Shown here one piece after another: positions 31,689-37,552 of a stretch of 38,230 bases of DNA. Position numbers and translations under genes: made by a program. The notes below the pieces were generated by a model. The model worked only from the letters and a program-made list of their open reading frames with translations. It made no database searches and was not told the origin of the DNA. Origin of the DNA: a virus; the IMG/VR virus record IMGVR_UViG_3300005347_000005, positions 1-38,230 of that record. The stretch is one strand, 5' to 3'. How positions within the stretch are numbered: position 1 is the stretch's first letter; the number at the start of each line of letters is the position of its first letter.

Positions 31689-31858
31689 CCCTGCCTCCAC
31701 TCGGCACAAGTCCGATGACCATTGAAAGGCATGTGCTCGGACGTGACTGTTGGTTTGGACGCCAGCGGGGTTGCCGTCCCACCTTTGGGGAGGGTGTTAC
31801 CCCTCCCCTCCGGCCCGGTGCCGTCCGTGGCGGGGGGCGCCTTCGACACCGAAGTCAT
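31685..31858 (-). CDS. Small Pro/Thr/Gly-rich protein between Cro-like gene and 95-residue gene
   Basis: This 57-residue ORF starts with an ATG overlapping the Cro-like stop (ATGA) and ends in a TGA overlapping the next ATG (ATGA). It is Pro/Thr/Gly-rich and probably disordered, with one Cys near the end. A perfect eight-base GC stem lies in its DNA at 31787-31794 and 31801-31808. The two exact overlaps are strong evidence for coding despite the small size. Function unknown. Confidence 0.6.
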   Translation of the reverse strand: MTSVSKAPPATDGTGPEGRGNTLPKGGTATPLASKPTVTSEHMPFNGHRTCAEWRQG

Positions 31859-32058
31859 GCTGCTTCTCGTCGGCGCGGTTTTACGCCAGCCACGAGTTCC
31901 GCGAGCGTAGCCATCTTAGCCTCCACAATGTCGGCCCAATGCTCGGAGGGAATGCTGTTGCGCTGTCCCCAGGAGCGCACGGTGTGGATCGAGACGCCAC
32001 GGAGGGTGGCAAGCTGATCACAATCCGCGGCGGCGATAATGTCGGTATGGCTTCGCAT
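31855..32058 (-). CDS. Cro-like HTH regulator
   Basis: The 67-residue protein has a helix-turn-helix near its start, QLATLRGVSIHTVRSWGQRN (about residues 14-33), like YdaS/Cro-type proteins. It diverges from the CI-like gene and heads the left operon. The ATG at 32058 lies six bases after a CATTAT -10 box, so the mRNA may be leaderless; the earlier in-frame ATG at 32109 would lie upstream of the promoter. It should compete with CI for the shared operator sites. Confidence 0.72.
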   Translation of the reverse strand: MRSHTDIIAAADCDQLATLRGVSIHTVRSWGQRNSIPSEHWADIVEAKMATLAELVAGVKPRRREAA

Positions 32059-32064
32059 CCCCCT

Positions 32065-32093
32065 ATAATGCATTTTGCACCACGGGTTGGCAA
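32065..32093 (-). promoter_or_regulatory. Left early promoter, possibly leaderless
   Basis: On the minus strand TTGCCA (32093-32088), a 17-base spacer and CATTAT (32070-32065) form a good sigma-70-like promoter. The Cro-like ATG starts six bases beyond the -10 box. An operator-like TGCATTTTGCA overlaps the -10 region and spacer, so repressor binding should block it. Confidence 0.55.
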
Positions 32094-32105
32094 GTGCCTT
32101 TTGCA
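32069..32105. promoter_or_regulatory. Two operator-like sites between the divergent CI-like and Cro-like genes
   Basis: TGCATTTTGCA lies at 32069-32079 and TGCCTTTTGCA at 32095-32105. Each has two TGCA (or TGCC) half-sites separated by three T. The 13-mer ATGCATTTTGCAC at 32068-32080 recurs exactly at 33978-33990 in the right promoter region. Binding by the CI-like and Cro-like proteins is inferred from position and repetition. Confidence 0.65.
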
Positions 32106-32130
32106 TCATAGAACCAGTTATGCCGATCTC

Positions 32131-32598
32131 ATGACTCAGGCATCGGATCGGTTACGAGAGGCGCGCGAAAAAGCCGGATACTCATCTGCCAAGGCAGCAG
32201 CAGAGGCGATGGGCATTCCCGTTGCGACCTATATACAGCATGAAAATGGTGGCCGTGGCTATCCGGCGAGCCGCGCCGATCGCTATGCGAAATTCTTTCG
32301 GGTGCAGGCTTGCTGGCTTCTATACGGCCAGGGTGAGGCGCCATCGGAGCAAGCGCGCCCGCCTAGTGCTGAACAGCTCCAGCAAATGATCGAGGCCGCC
32401 GTTCGGGATGTGCCCGCAGGTGCTTCCATCGGGGACTGGCCACGATACGTTGCTCCAGTGCTGCTTGACCAGCTAGAGCAATATCAAGCCGCTGGCGGAC
32501 TGAAGGGCAGTTCGGGCGGAGGGAACGTTCCCGACAAGCCTGTTCCACCTCCCCAGCCCACCAAGCGAGCCGGGAAGGTAGGATCGCGCACTCCATGA
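32131..32598 (+). CDS. CI-like repressor lacking a visible S24 domain
   Basis: The 155-residue protein has an N-terminal XRE-type helix-turn-helix (SDRLREAREKAGYSSAKAAA and then YIQHENGGRGYP) followed by YAKFFRVQACWLLYGQGE, as in CI repressors. The C-terminal part is helical, then Gly/Pro-rich; the Ser/Lys protease domain found in lambda CI is not seen. It diverges from the Cro-like gene with two operator-like sites between them. Without self-cleavage, induction would need another signal. No clear ribosome-binding site precedes the ATG. Confidence 0.8.
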   Translation: MTQASDRLREAREKAGYSSAKAAAEAMGIPVATYIQHENGGRGYPASRADRYAKFFRVQACWLLYGQGEAPSEQARPPSAEQLQQMIEAAVRDVPAGASIGDWPRYVAPVLLDQLEQYQAAGGLKGSSGGGNVPDKPVPPPQPTKRAGKVGSRTP

Positions 32599-32786
32599 GG
32601 CACGTAGAACAGCCGATTTCACAGGCGGGCTCTCGTAAAATTAGGTCGTCGGGCATCCACGACTCGCGATGGTTGTTCCATTTCTGTTCTCGTTTTGCTA
32701 GGTATTTTCCTACAATGCAAATGGAAATCCCTATGTCGGTGCCGCACACTCAGGGCCGGGTGATCTGGTTTGCGAGGGAATTGTGA
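32595..32786 (+). CDS. Possible small protein downstream of the CI-like gene
   Basis: This 63-codon ORF starts with an ATG overlapping the CI-like stop (ATGA). The sequence is basic, with aromatic stretches and no recognisable pattern, and lies in DNA that looks less coding than the surroundings. The coupling overlap is its main support. It could be noise. Confidence 0.3.
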   Translation: MRHVEQPISQAGSRKIRSSGIHDSRWLFHFCSRFARYFPTMQMEIPMSVPHTQGRVIWFAREL

Positions 32787-32979
32787 TAAAATCGAGTCGA
32801 ACCAACGACTTAACAAGGTCTTGATTCGCAAGCATAAATCTGAGATTCTGCGGGCGGCGGGATACGCCGGAACACTCTCTCAGCCTGCCTCCACGTAGGT
32901 AGGTTAACCAGCCCGACGGCCGCCCTTGTGGTGGCGACCTATAAGCCGGCTGGCGCAACGGAGACCGGGGCCCGCCAAC
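32787..32979. other. Non-coding stretch between CI-like and DUF3800 genes
   Basis: I see no convincing gene here. The stretch has locally AT-richer DNA at 32787-32850, a GGTTAACC palindrome near 32903, and short inverted copies of GGTAGGTT at about 32897 and 32977 that could form a weak long-range stem. It lies where two genes converge, so a terminator or a phage attachment site would be expected, but no clear signature of either was found. Confidence 0.35.
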
Positions 32980-33810
32980 CTACCATTTGAAGCCGTAGAA
33001 CCTAAATATCGGCCAAGATGCCGTAGGAATTGCGCCGTGATGCCTAAATGGCAGGGCGACAAGTCCCGCATCCGCCACGCATCCGCGCCGCTCCCCCATG
33101 ATAGGCGCGAGGGCTTGCGCCGGCCTGATATCATGCACCGGGGATTTTGTGTTGACCGCCTGCGCGAATGCGCTCGCGACTGTGTCCGCCAACTGGAGCC
33201 CAGCCAGTTCTTCCACAGGGCGCACCGACCAGTCTGATCGATCAAGCAAGACCGGGTTGAGGCCCTTTCCTTTTAGGTGCATCGTTCCAGTCTCGGCCTG
33301 CATCTTCAGCTTATCGATATATGCGAAGAAGTGATCGTAATCGTGGCCACCTCGCTCGGCCATGACGAGACTCAATGGTTGCAACTTGCCGGCTTCGCTG
33401 ATCTGCCATTCCTCGGCCCACTCGGTGACGCGTTCAAGTAGCATCCGAGTTGCCCAATTGTAGAATTTATCGCTGGCTACCTTAGAGCGCAGGCGGGGAT
33501 TAATGTACTCTCGCATATTGGATTTGTGCGAGGCCACCACAAATGCACGGACTGGTTTGGTCGCGAGTTCCGCGCACACGCCAGGTTTCCGTTCCTGAGT
33601 AATTCGGTGATAGTGCAACGCACCCGACTGCCAGGAGTTGGCGCGCGTGCGAAGATCCCTCACCCAATTTACTAAGTTGTCAGACCGGCTCGTCCGAACA
33701 GCAACCGCCGCAACGCAAAGCCATTCATAGCGATCATCGTAGAACTTTATACCGTCCTTAGTGCCAGGATCACCGGCCTCGTCGATGAATATTGTAAGAC
33801 CAGTCTGCAT
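32980..33810 (-). CDS. DUF3800-family protein, probable accessory gene of the prophage
   Basis: The 276-residue protein opens with LTIFIDEAGDPG, the acidic N-terminal motif of DUF3800, and has LAGLQLADTVASAFAQAV near residue 205, also typical. DUF3800 proteins have an RNase H-like fold by prediction and occur next to mobile elements and in defence regions; the activity is not settled. It lies alone on the minus strand between the repressor and the right operon, the usual place of lysogenic conversion or exclusion genes. A TACAAT box ends six bases before the ATG, so the mRNA may be leaderless. Confidence 0.75.
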   Translation of the reverse strand: MQTGLTIFIDEAGDPGTKDGIKFYDDRYEWLCVAAVAVRTSRSDNLVNWVRDLRTRANSWQSGALHYHRITQERKPGVCAELATKPVRAFVVASHKSNMREYINPRLRSKVASDKFYNWATRMLLERVTEWAEEWQISEAGKLQPLSLVMAERGGHDYDHFFAYIDKLKMQAETGTMHLKGKGLNPVLLDRSDWSVRPVEELAGLQLADTVASAFAQAVNTKSPVHDIRPAQALAPIMGERRGCVADAGLVALPFRHHGAIPTASWPIFRFYGFKW

Positions 33811-33816
33811 CGGGTC

Positions 33817-33822
33817 ATTGTA
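33817..33822 (-). promoter_or_regulatory. -10 box of the DUF3800 gene, possibly leaderless
   Basis: TACAAT on the minus strand lies exactly six bases before the ATG, with no ribosome-binding site between them. The -35 region is poor. A near-palindrome around ATCGAT overlaps the upstream side and might be a regulator site. The spacing equals that at the Cro-like gene. Confidence 0.45.
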
Positions 33823-33928
33823 TCGATAATCTCATACCGGAGTCGAATCGATCTTATGCCCATCACCCAGCTCAGCCTTGCCGTAGTCGGCGGTGATTCG
33901 CGCCGACCTTAGCCGCACCGCACACCGC

Positions 33929-34015
33929 AGCATTTTGCATCAATTTCCACCGCGATCGTAAAAATATTTCGCATATGATGCATTTTGCACTTGCATAGGT
34001 TTGATGCATAATGCA
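33929..34015. promoter_or_regulatory. Three operator-like sites before the right operon
   Basis: Sites of the TGCA-N3-TGCA type lie at 33929-33939 (AGCATTTTGCA), 33979-33989 (TGCATTTTGCA) and 34005-34015 (TGCATAATGCA). An additional TGCA-CT-TGCA lies at 33987-33996. The middle and right sites overlap the -35 and -10 boxes of the right promoter. The same motif stands twice between the CI-like and Cro-like genes, so one repressor probably controls both operons. Confidence 0.65.
33985..34012 (+). promoter_or_regulatory. Right early promoter
   Basis: TTGCAC (33985-33990), a 16-base spacer and CATAAT (34007-34012) form a sigma-70-like promoter reading into the plus-strand operon. Transcription would begin near 34019, just before a hairpin. 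Both boxes lie inside operator-like sites. Confidence 0.55.
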
Positions 34016-34020
34016 TTAGT

Positions 34021-34040
34021 GGCTCCACACCATCGGAGCC
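34021..34040 (+). promoter_or_regulatory. Leader hairpin enclosing the ribosome-binding site of the right operon
   Basis: GGCTCC at 34021-34026 pairs perfectly with GGAGCC at 34035-34040 around an eight-base loop. The only plausible ribosome-binding GGAG (34035-34038), eight bases before the ATG at 34047, is inside the stem. The hairpin would sit at the very 5' end of the mRNA and could limit translation of the first gene. Confidence 0.5.
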
Positions 34041-34046
34041 CTTCCA

Positions 34047-34289
34047 ATGCAAGCCGAACTCACCAAATCAGAACTGGCGATCCTGAAGGCGCTCGACGCC
34101 ACATCGGACAAGATCGCAGAGCCTCATGATCTGCAAATCGTATCGGGCCTGACCCAGCGCGGTTTCTGGATAGTCCTCCACAGGATGGAGGATAACGCAC
34201 TTCTCGCCCGCCTCGAAGGGTGGGGGATGCACTTCACCATCACGTTCAAAGGCATGCAGGTGCTGAAAGCCGCTCTGGTGTCGGCATGA
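34047..34289 (+). CDS. Small winged-helix-like protein, first gene of the right operon
   Basis: The 80-residue protein has the order helix, helix-turn-helix-like segment (DLQIVSGLTQRGFWIVLHRM), then a beta-hairpin-like end (GWGMHFTITFKGMQVL), as in MarR-like winged helices. It is the first gene behind the right promoter and is thus a likely early regulator. The ribosome-binding site lies in a leader hairpin. Confidence 0.65.
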   Translation: MQAELTKSELAILKALDATSDKIAEPHDLQIVSGLTQRGFWIVLHRMEDNALLARLEGWGMHFTITFKGMQVLKAALVSA

Positions 34290-34594
34290 CCCAGTTCACC
34301 CAAGTCCAACGCCTAGACGCCCTGATCGTAATGCTGGGCCGTGCGAGGAATGCCGCAGAAGCGCAATGCTTCTTCGCCTCACGTGACGGCTATCTGGCGA
34401 CGAAAGAGATCGAGCGGTTCCTCGAGATCGACCTGACCGATGCCCTGGCTGATATCGCATACAGTGGCGGCTTCACCTGTGACGAGCTGGACGCCGAACC
34501 GGTCCCCCAACCCCGCACCAACCCAATCACCGACTGCATAGCGAGGCACATCACCTCGGCGCGGTCCGGCCTGAAGCGGGAGTGGGCGGCGTGA
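34286..34594 (+). CDS. Hypothetical early protein
   Basis: The 102-residue protein starts at an ATG overlapping the previous TGA (ATGA). The first half is helical and the second half acidic and then Pro/Arg-rich. A segment YLATKEIERFLEIDLTDALA could be a helical pair. No family is recognised. Confidence 0.6.
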   Translation: MTQFTQVQRLDALIVMLGRARNAAEAQCFFASRDGYLATKEIERFLEIDLTDALADIAYSGGFTCDELDAEPVPQPRTNPITDCIARHITSARSGLKREWAA

Positions 34595-34881
34595 ACCGGG
34601 ACAGCAAACCTTTCGGCCACCACAAGCCTGCCCGAAAACAGCGCCTGTTCGCCGTGCCTGCGTCGGTCAAGCCGAAGCGCGTGAAGCGTGGCAAATGGGC
34701 TCGTCGACGCGGTGAATATGGCTGGCTCGATCACGGCGTCTATGCCGGAATGCAGCGCGGCCACTCGCCCAACATTGCGTCGAAGAGCGGTCGTGCGCCG
34801 TCAATATGGCCAGCCGACAAGGTTGCTAGAATGGAGCGCACTGCCTCACGCCTCGAAGCCGCGCTTGGGGGTGGGGAATAA
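34591..34881 (+). CDS. Basic hypothetical protein
   Basis: The 96-residue protein begins at a GTG overlapping the previous TGA (GTGA). Its N-terminal half is very basic (KPKRVKRGKWARRR), followed by a helix-turn-helix-like HSPNIASKSGRAPSIWP that may bind DNA. It overlaps the next gene by one base (TAATG). Function is unknown. Confidence 0.6.
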   Translation: MNRDSKPFGHHKPARKQRLFAVPASVKPKRVKRGKWARRRGEYGWLDHGVYAGMQRGHSPNIASKSGRAPSIWPADKVARMERTASRLEAALGGGE

Positions 34882-35132
34882 TGGCGCGCGACCATGACGC
34901 AGAAAAGGCGTTCTACGACCGCATTGGCAGTGGTTACGACCGCGCCCTGTTTGCCACGATGATGGAGCGCGCCGACCATGATAGCGCTTATGCTGGCGAA
35001 CTGGCTGTCTGGCTGAAGCGTGGCAGCACTTTGCGCCTTCGCGATCTCGTCAAGCCCTTCGGCGATTACTGGCGGAATCTCGACTTTGCGAACGTCGTGG
35101 ACAGCCTCGATAGCTTGAGGGCGAAGGCATGA
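34881..35132 (+). CDS. Hypothetical early protein
   Basis: The 83-residue acidic-helical protein starts at the ATG inside TAATG and ends overlapping the next gene as ATGA. No membrane segment, signal peptide or motif is recognised. Coding is supported by the overlaps at both ends. Confidence 0.6.
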   Translation: MARDHDAEKAFYDRIGSGYDRALFATMMERADHDSAYAGELAVWLKRGSTLRLRDLVKPFGDYWRNLDFANVVDSLDSLRAKA

Positions 35133-35341
35133 CGCGCCTTTCACCATCCGAACGCAGCCTGATCTATGCGGGCGCGATACTTGAGGCAACCGTGGCGCGC
35201 GACGGATTGGGCCGCTTTCGGCGCCTTGTTTGCGTGAACGCCCATGACCTTTGCTACGCGACCGATGAGTGCCCGTACTGTGAGTTCGCGCCCATTCGCC
35301 AACAAGGCTTTGCGGCGGGGGAGTTGGGCGATGCGGACTGA
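35129..35341 (+). CDS. Small Cys-containing hypothetical protein
   Basis: The 70-residue protein has four Cys in its C-terminal half (LVCVNAHDLCYATDECPYCE), which may bind a metal. It starts in an ATGA overlap and overlaps the next gene by 11 bases. I do not recognise the family. Confidence 0.57.
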   Translation: MTRLSPSERSLIYAGAILEATVARDGLGRFRRLVCVNAHDLCYATDECPYCEFAPIRQQGFAAGELGDAD

Positions 35342-35618
35342 ACAGCAAACGGTTCGCATTGGCGAGAACATGGGGCCGGTCGATTGGTCGCATAAGACCA
35401 CCAAGGACATGCCCGAGATATGGCGTGAGGCTGAGCAAAACCCAGATGCGTTCACGTTTCAGGGTCGGATGCTTCTCGCGATCTGCATGTACGACGGCTG
35501 GCCCTATTGGACGCCGACGCCGGCAATCCAATTCATAGGCCCGATGAATAGCCCAGAGTGGACGTTCTTCGACAGTTATTCCGTTCGACCGGAAGATATT
35601 CGGAGGCGGCCATGCTAA
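35331..35618 (+). CDS. Hypothetical Trp-rich early protein
   Basis: The 95-residue protein starts at the ATG at 35331 after a purine-rich GGGGGAG. It is rich in Trp, Pro and Glu (DMPEIWREAEQNPDAF, YDGWPYWTP). No domain is recognised. It overlaps the following membrane-protein gene by seven bases. Confidence 0.57.
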   Translation: MRTEQQTVRIGENMGPVDWSHKTTKDMPEIWREAEQNPDAFTFQGRMLLAICMYDGWPYWTPTPAIQFIGPMNSPEWTFFDSYSVRPEDIRRRPC

Positions 35619-35767
35619 CCGAAGCCCAATTCCGCCTAACCCGCGAACCCCTGCCCGCTGCGCAAACCATTTTGCCGACGTGGCGCCGCATAGCGTTCGA
35701 ATGCGCGGTGGCTGTGGCTGTGATCCTGATCCTTGCATCCACTCTTTATGCTATTGGGAGACTATAG
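35612..35767 (+). CDS. Small C-terminal-anchored membrane protein
   Basis: The 51-residue protein has a polar first half and one membrane segment at about residues 28-48 (FECAVAVAVILILASTLYA). The ATG has GGAGG close upstream. It lies just before the ERF recombinase gene. The function is unknown. Confidence 0.6.
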   Translation: MLTEAQFRLTREPLPAAQTILPTWRRIAFECAVAVAVILILASTLYAIGRL

Positions 35768-36385
35768 ATGGCCACCGCTGCCAAGCAACCTACTCTCGCC
35801 AGTGCAATGGCTTTGGCTTTTGCTGAGATTGAGGCCGCGACAAAGGACGCGAACAACCCGCATTTTAAATCGAAATATGCCGACCTTGGCGCGGTCATCA
35901 GCGCAGTGAAGCCGGCGCTGATCAATCACGGACTGTTCTTCACGCAGCATTGTCACCCAAGCGAGGATGGCGTGATCGTCGAGACATTCCTCGGACATAC
36001 GGACGGCGAGGAAAAGAGCCTCGGAAAGCTCTATGTCCCGGCCAATAAGAGGGATGCCCAGGGCTTCGGTTCGGCGCTTACCTACGCCCGCCGTTACGCT
36101 CTCATGACCGCGTTCGGAGTGCCGACCGAGGATGACGACGGCAACGCGGCGGTTCGCGCCGGGAATGGGGCCGCCAAGGCGAACGGCAACGGCTACGTCA
36201 GCGAGCAGCAGCTCAACACCCTTCAGGATACCGCCAGCGTCGTGGGCGCCGATCTCGCACGCTTCTGCGCCTATTTCAAAGTGCCGAGCCTGAAGCAGAT
36301 TCCCGCCGCGCGTTTCGATGAAGCGGTCGCGGCCCTGAACGCCAAGGCGAAGAAAACCCCCGAGCCAGTGAAGGAGGCCGCATAA
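35768..36385 (+). CDS. ERF-family single-strand annealing protein
   Basis: The 205-residue protein matches the ERF family: ATKDANNPHFKSKYADLG (about residues 24-41), PALINHGLFF, then GFGSALTYARRYALMTAFGV (about 98-117) and EDDDGN. The C-terminal part after a Gly/Asn-rich linker is a separate helical module. It anneals homologous single strands in phage recombination. The next gene encodes the partner exonuclease. GGGAG precedes the start. Confidence 0.92.
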   Translation: MATAAKQPTLASAMALAFAEIEAATKDANNPHFKSKYADLGAVISAVKPALINHGLFFTQHCHPSEDGVIVETFLGHTDGEEKSLGKLYVPANKRDAQGFGSALTYARRYALMTAFGVPTEDDDGNAAVRAGNGAAKANGNGYVSEQQLNTLQDTASVVGADLARFCAYFKVPSLKQIPAARFDEAVAALNAKAKKTPEPVKEAA

Positions 36386-37014
36386 TGGACCAGCGAACCG
36401 CTGAATGGTTCACCGCGCGCTGCGGAAAGGCGACCGCCTCCCGCATTGCCGACATAGTCGCCAAGACCAAGTCCGGCTGGGGTGCGTCGCGCGCAAATTA
36501 CGCTGCGCAGCTTGTCGCCGAGCGACTGACGGGAACACCGACAGAAGGATTCAGCAACGCTGCGATGCAGTGGGGCACCGAAACCGAACCGGAGGCTCGC
36601 CAGGCATATTGTTTCAGGCAAGACGTGGATGTGATGGAAGTAGGCTTTGTTGATCATCCAGTGATCGCAATGTCCGGCGCATCCCCTGACGGCCTGATAG
36701 GTGGGGACGGACTGTTGGAGCTGAAATGCCCGCAAACCGCGACGCATATAGCGACGTTGCTCGGCCAGTCCGTCCCCACAAAGTACATTCACCAGATCCA
36801 GTGGCAGATCGCCTGCACTGGTCGGCAATGGTGCGACTTCGCCAGCTACGATCCACGGCTTCCGGAATCGATGCGCCTGTTCGTTCAACGCGTCCACCGC
36901 GACGAGGAAATGATCGCTCAACTTGAAATGGACGTGGGAGATTTCCTTCGGGAGATCGGCGAGACCGTTTCTCAGCTTCGCGCAAAATATGAGCAGGCGT
37001 TGGAGGCCGCGTAA
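36385..37014 (+). CDS. YqaJ/lambda-exonuclease-type recombination nuclease
   Basis: The 209-residue protein has the YqaJ viral-recombinase pattern: EWFTARCGKATAS at the N-terminus, WGTETEPEARQAY, then SGASPDGLIG (Asp near residue 100), LLELKCP (Glu and Lys near 110) and HQIQWQIACTG (Gln near 132). This metal-dependent 5'-3' exonuclease makes single-stranded ends for the ERF protein encoded directly upstream (TAATG overlap). The last 40 residues are helical. Confidence 0.9.
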   Translation: MDQRTAEWFTARCGKATASRIADIVAKTKSGWGASRANYAAQLVAERLTGTPTEGFSNAAMQWGTETEPEARQAYCFRQDVDVMEVGFVDHPVIAMSGASPDGLIGGDGLLELKCPQTATHIATLLGQSVPTKYIHQIQWQIACTGRQWCDFASYDPRLPESMRLFVQRVHRDEEMIAQLEMDVGDFLREIGETVSQLRAKYEQALEAA

Positions 37015-37202
37015 TGGAACGCCCCCTTCGCTATCAGCCCGAAGAGATTGCCGTTCTGGAGCAATATCTGGACCGCGCGTTCCCGTTTCGCAGTCACTCC
37101 GAACTACTGCCGCATCGGGGCTACAAGAGCATCCAGAAGCGGTTGAACCGCATGCGGCGCGCACACGGCACACTCTACAGGGTGCGGAGGGATCATCTGT
37201 GA
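37014..37202 (+). CDS. Small basic DNA-binding-like protein
   Basis: The 62-residue protein is rich in Arg and contains a helix-turn-helix-like PEEIAVLEQYLDRAF and SIQKRLNRMRRAHG, similar in style to SANT/GcrA-type short DNA-binding repeats. It starts inside TAATG and overlaps the next gene as GTGA. The function is inferred only as DNA binding. Confidence 0.6.
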   Translation: MERPLRYQPEEIAVLEQYLDRAFPFRSHSELLPHRGYKSIQKRLNRMRRAHGTLYRVRRDHL

Positions 37203-37552
37203 GTTTGCCCGCCCGTCTCCCCAAAAAGCCAAAGCGCGCAAGTCGCTGGCGCAGTCAGGCGCATTGCAACTTCGTGCGCGGGCACGAGTGTAGTGTGCAG
37301 GGCTGCGATGGTCGGCCGATTGAGGTCGCGCACGTCCGGCTTGGGAGCGGGGCCGGGACCGGTCAGAAACCAGATGACTGGAACACGGTCAGCCTCTGCC
37401 AACATCACCACACGGAACAGCACAGGATCGGAGAACGCACCTTCTGGCAGCGCGTGGCGTGGCGCGATCCTGCGGAACTAATCGCAGAGTTCATCAAGGC
37501 CAGCCCACGTAAGCTCGAGATTGAGCGTGTTCAACGGGAGCGTTCGTTATGA
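37199..37552 (+). CDS. HNH-type nuclease, DUF968-like
   Basis: The 117-residue protein starts at a GTG overlapping the previous stop. It has RSQAHCNFVRGHECSVQGC, EVAHVRLGSGAG and SLCQHHHTEQHRIGERTF, the Cys/His pattern of DUF968 proteins found next to recombination genes in many phages. The His-rich segment is consistent with an HNH-like metal site. It completes the ERF/exonuclease cluster. Confidence 0.82.
   Translation: MSLPARLPKKPKRASRWRSQAHCNFVRGHECSVQGCDGRPIEVAHVRLGSGAGTGQKPDDWNTVSLCQHHHTEQHRIGERTFWQRVAWRDPAELIAEFIKASPRKLEIERVQRERSL

Noticed and set aside
31787-31808. Perfect GC-rich stem taken first as a terminator
   Set aside because: No U tract follows on either strand and the stem lies inside a 57-residue ORF bounded by ATGA overlaps.
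32790-32806. GGTTCGACTC-like T-loop resemblance on the minus strand, possible tRNA fragment or attP core
   Set aside because: The flanking bases do not pair as a T-arm and no other tRNA part is present; with no integrase gene the attP idea has no support.
34740-35738. Minus-strand open frame of 332 codons under the right operon
   Set aside because: It covers several overlapping plus-strand genes with coupled starts and shows no domain.
36271-37224. Minus-strand open frame of 317 codons under the ERF and exonuclease genes
   Set aside because: It is antisense to two well-recognised enzymes and its composition is shadow-like.
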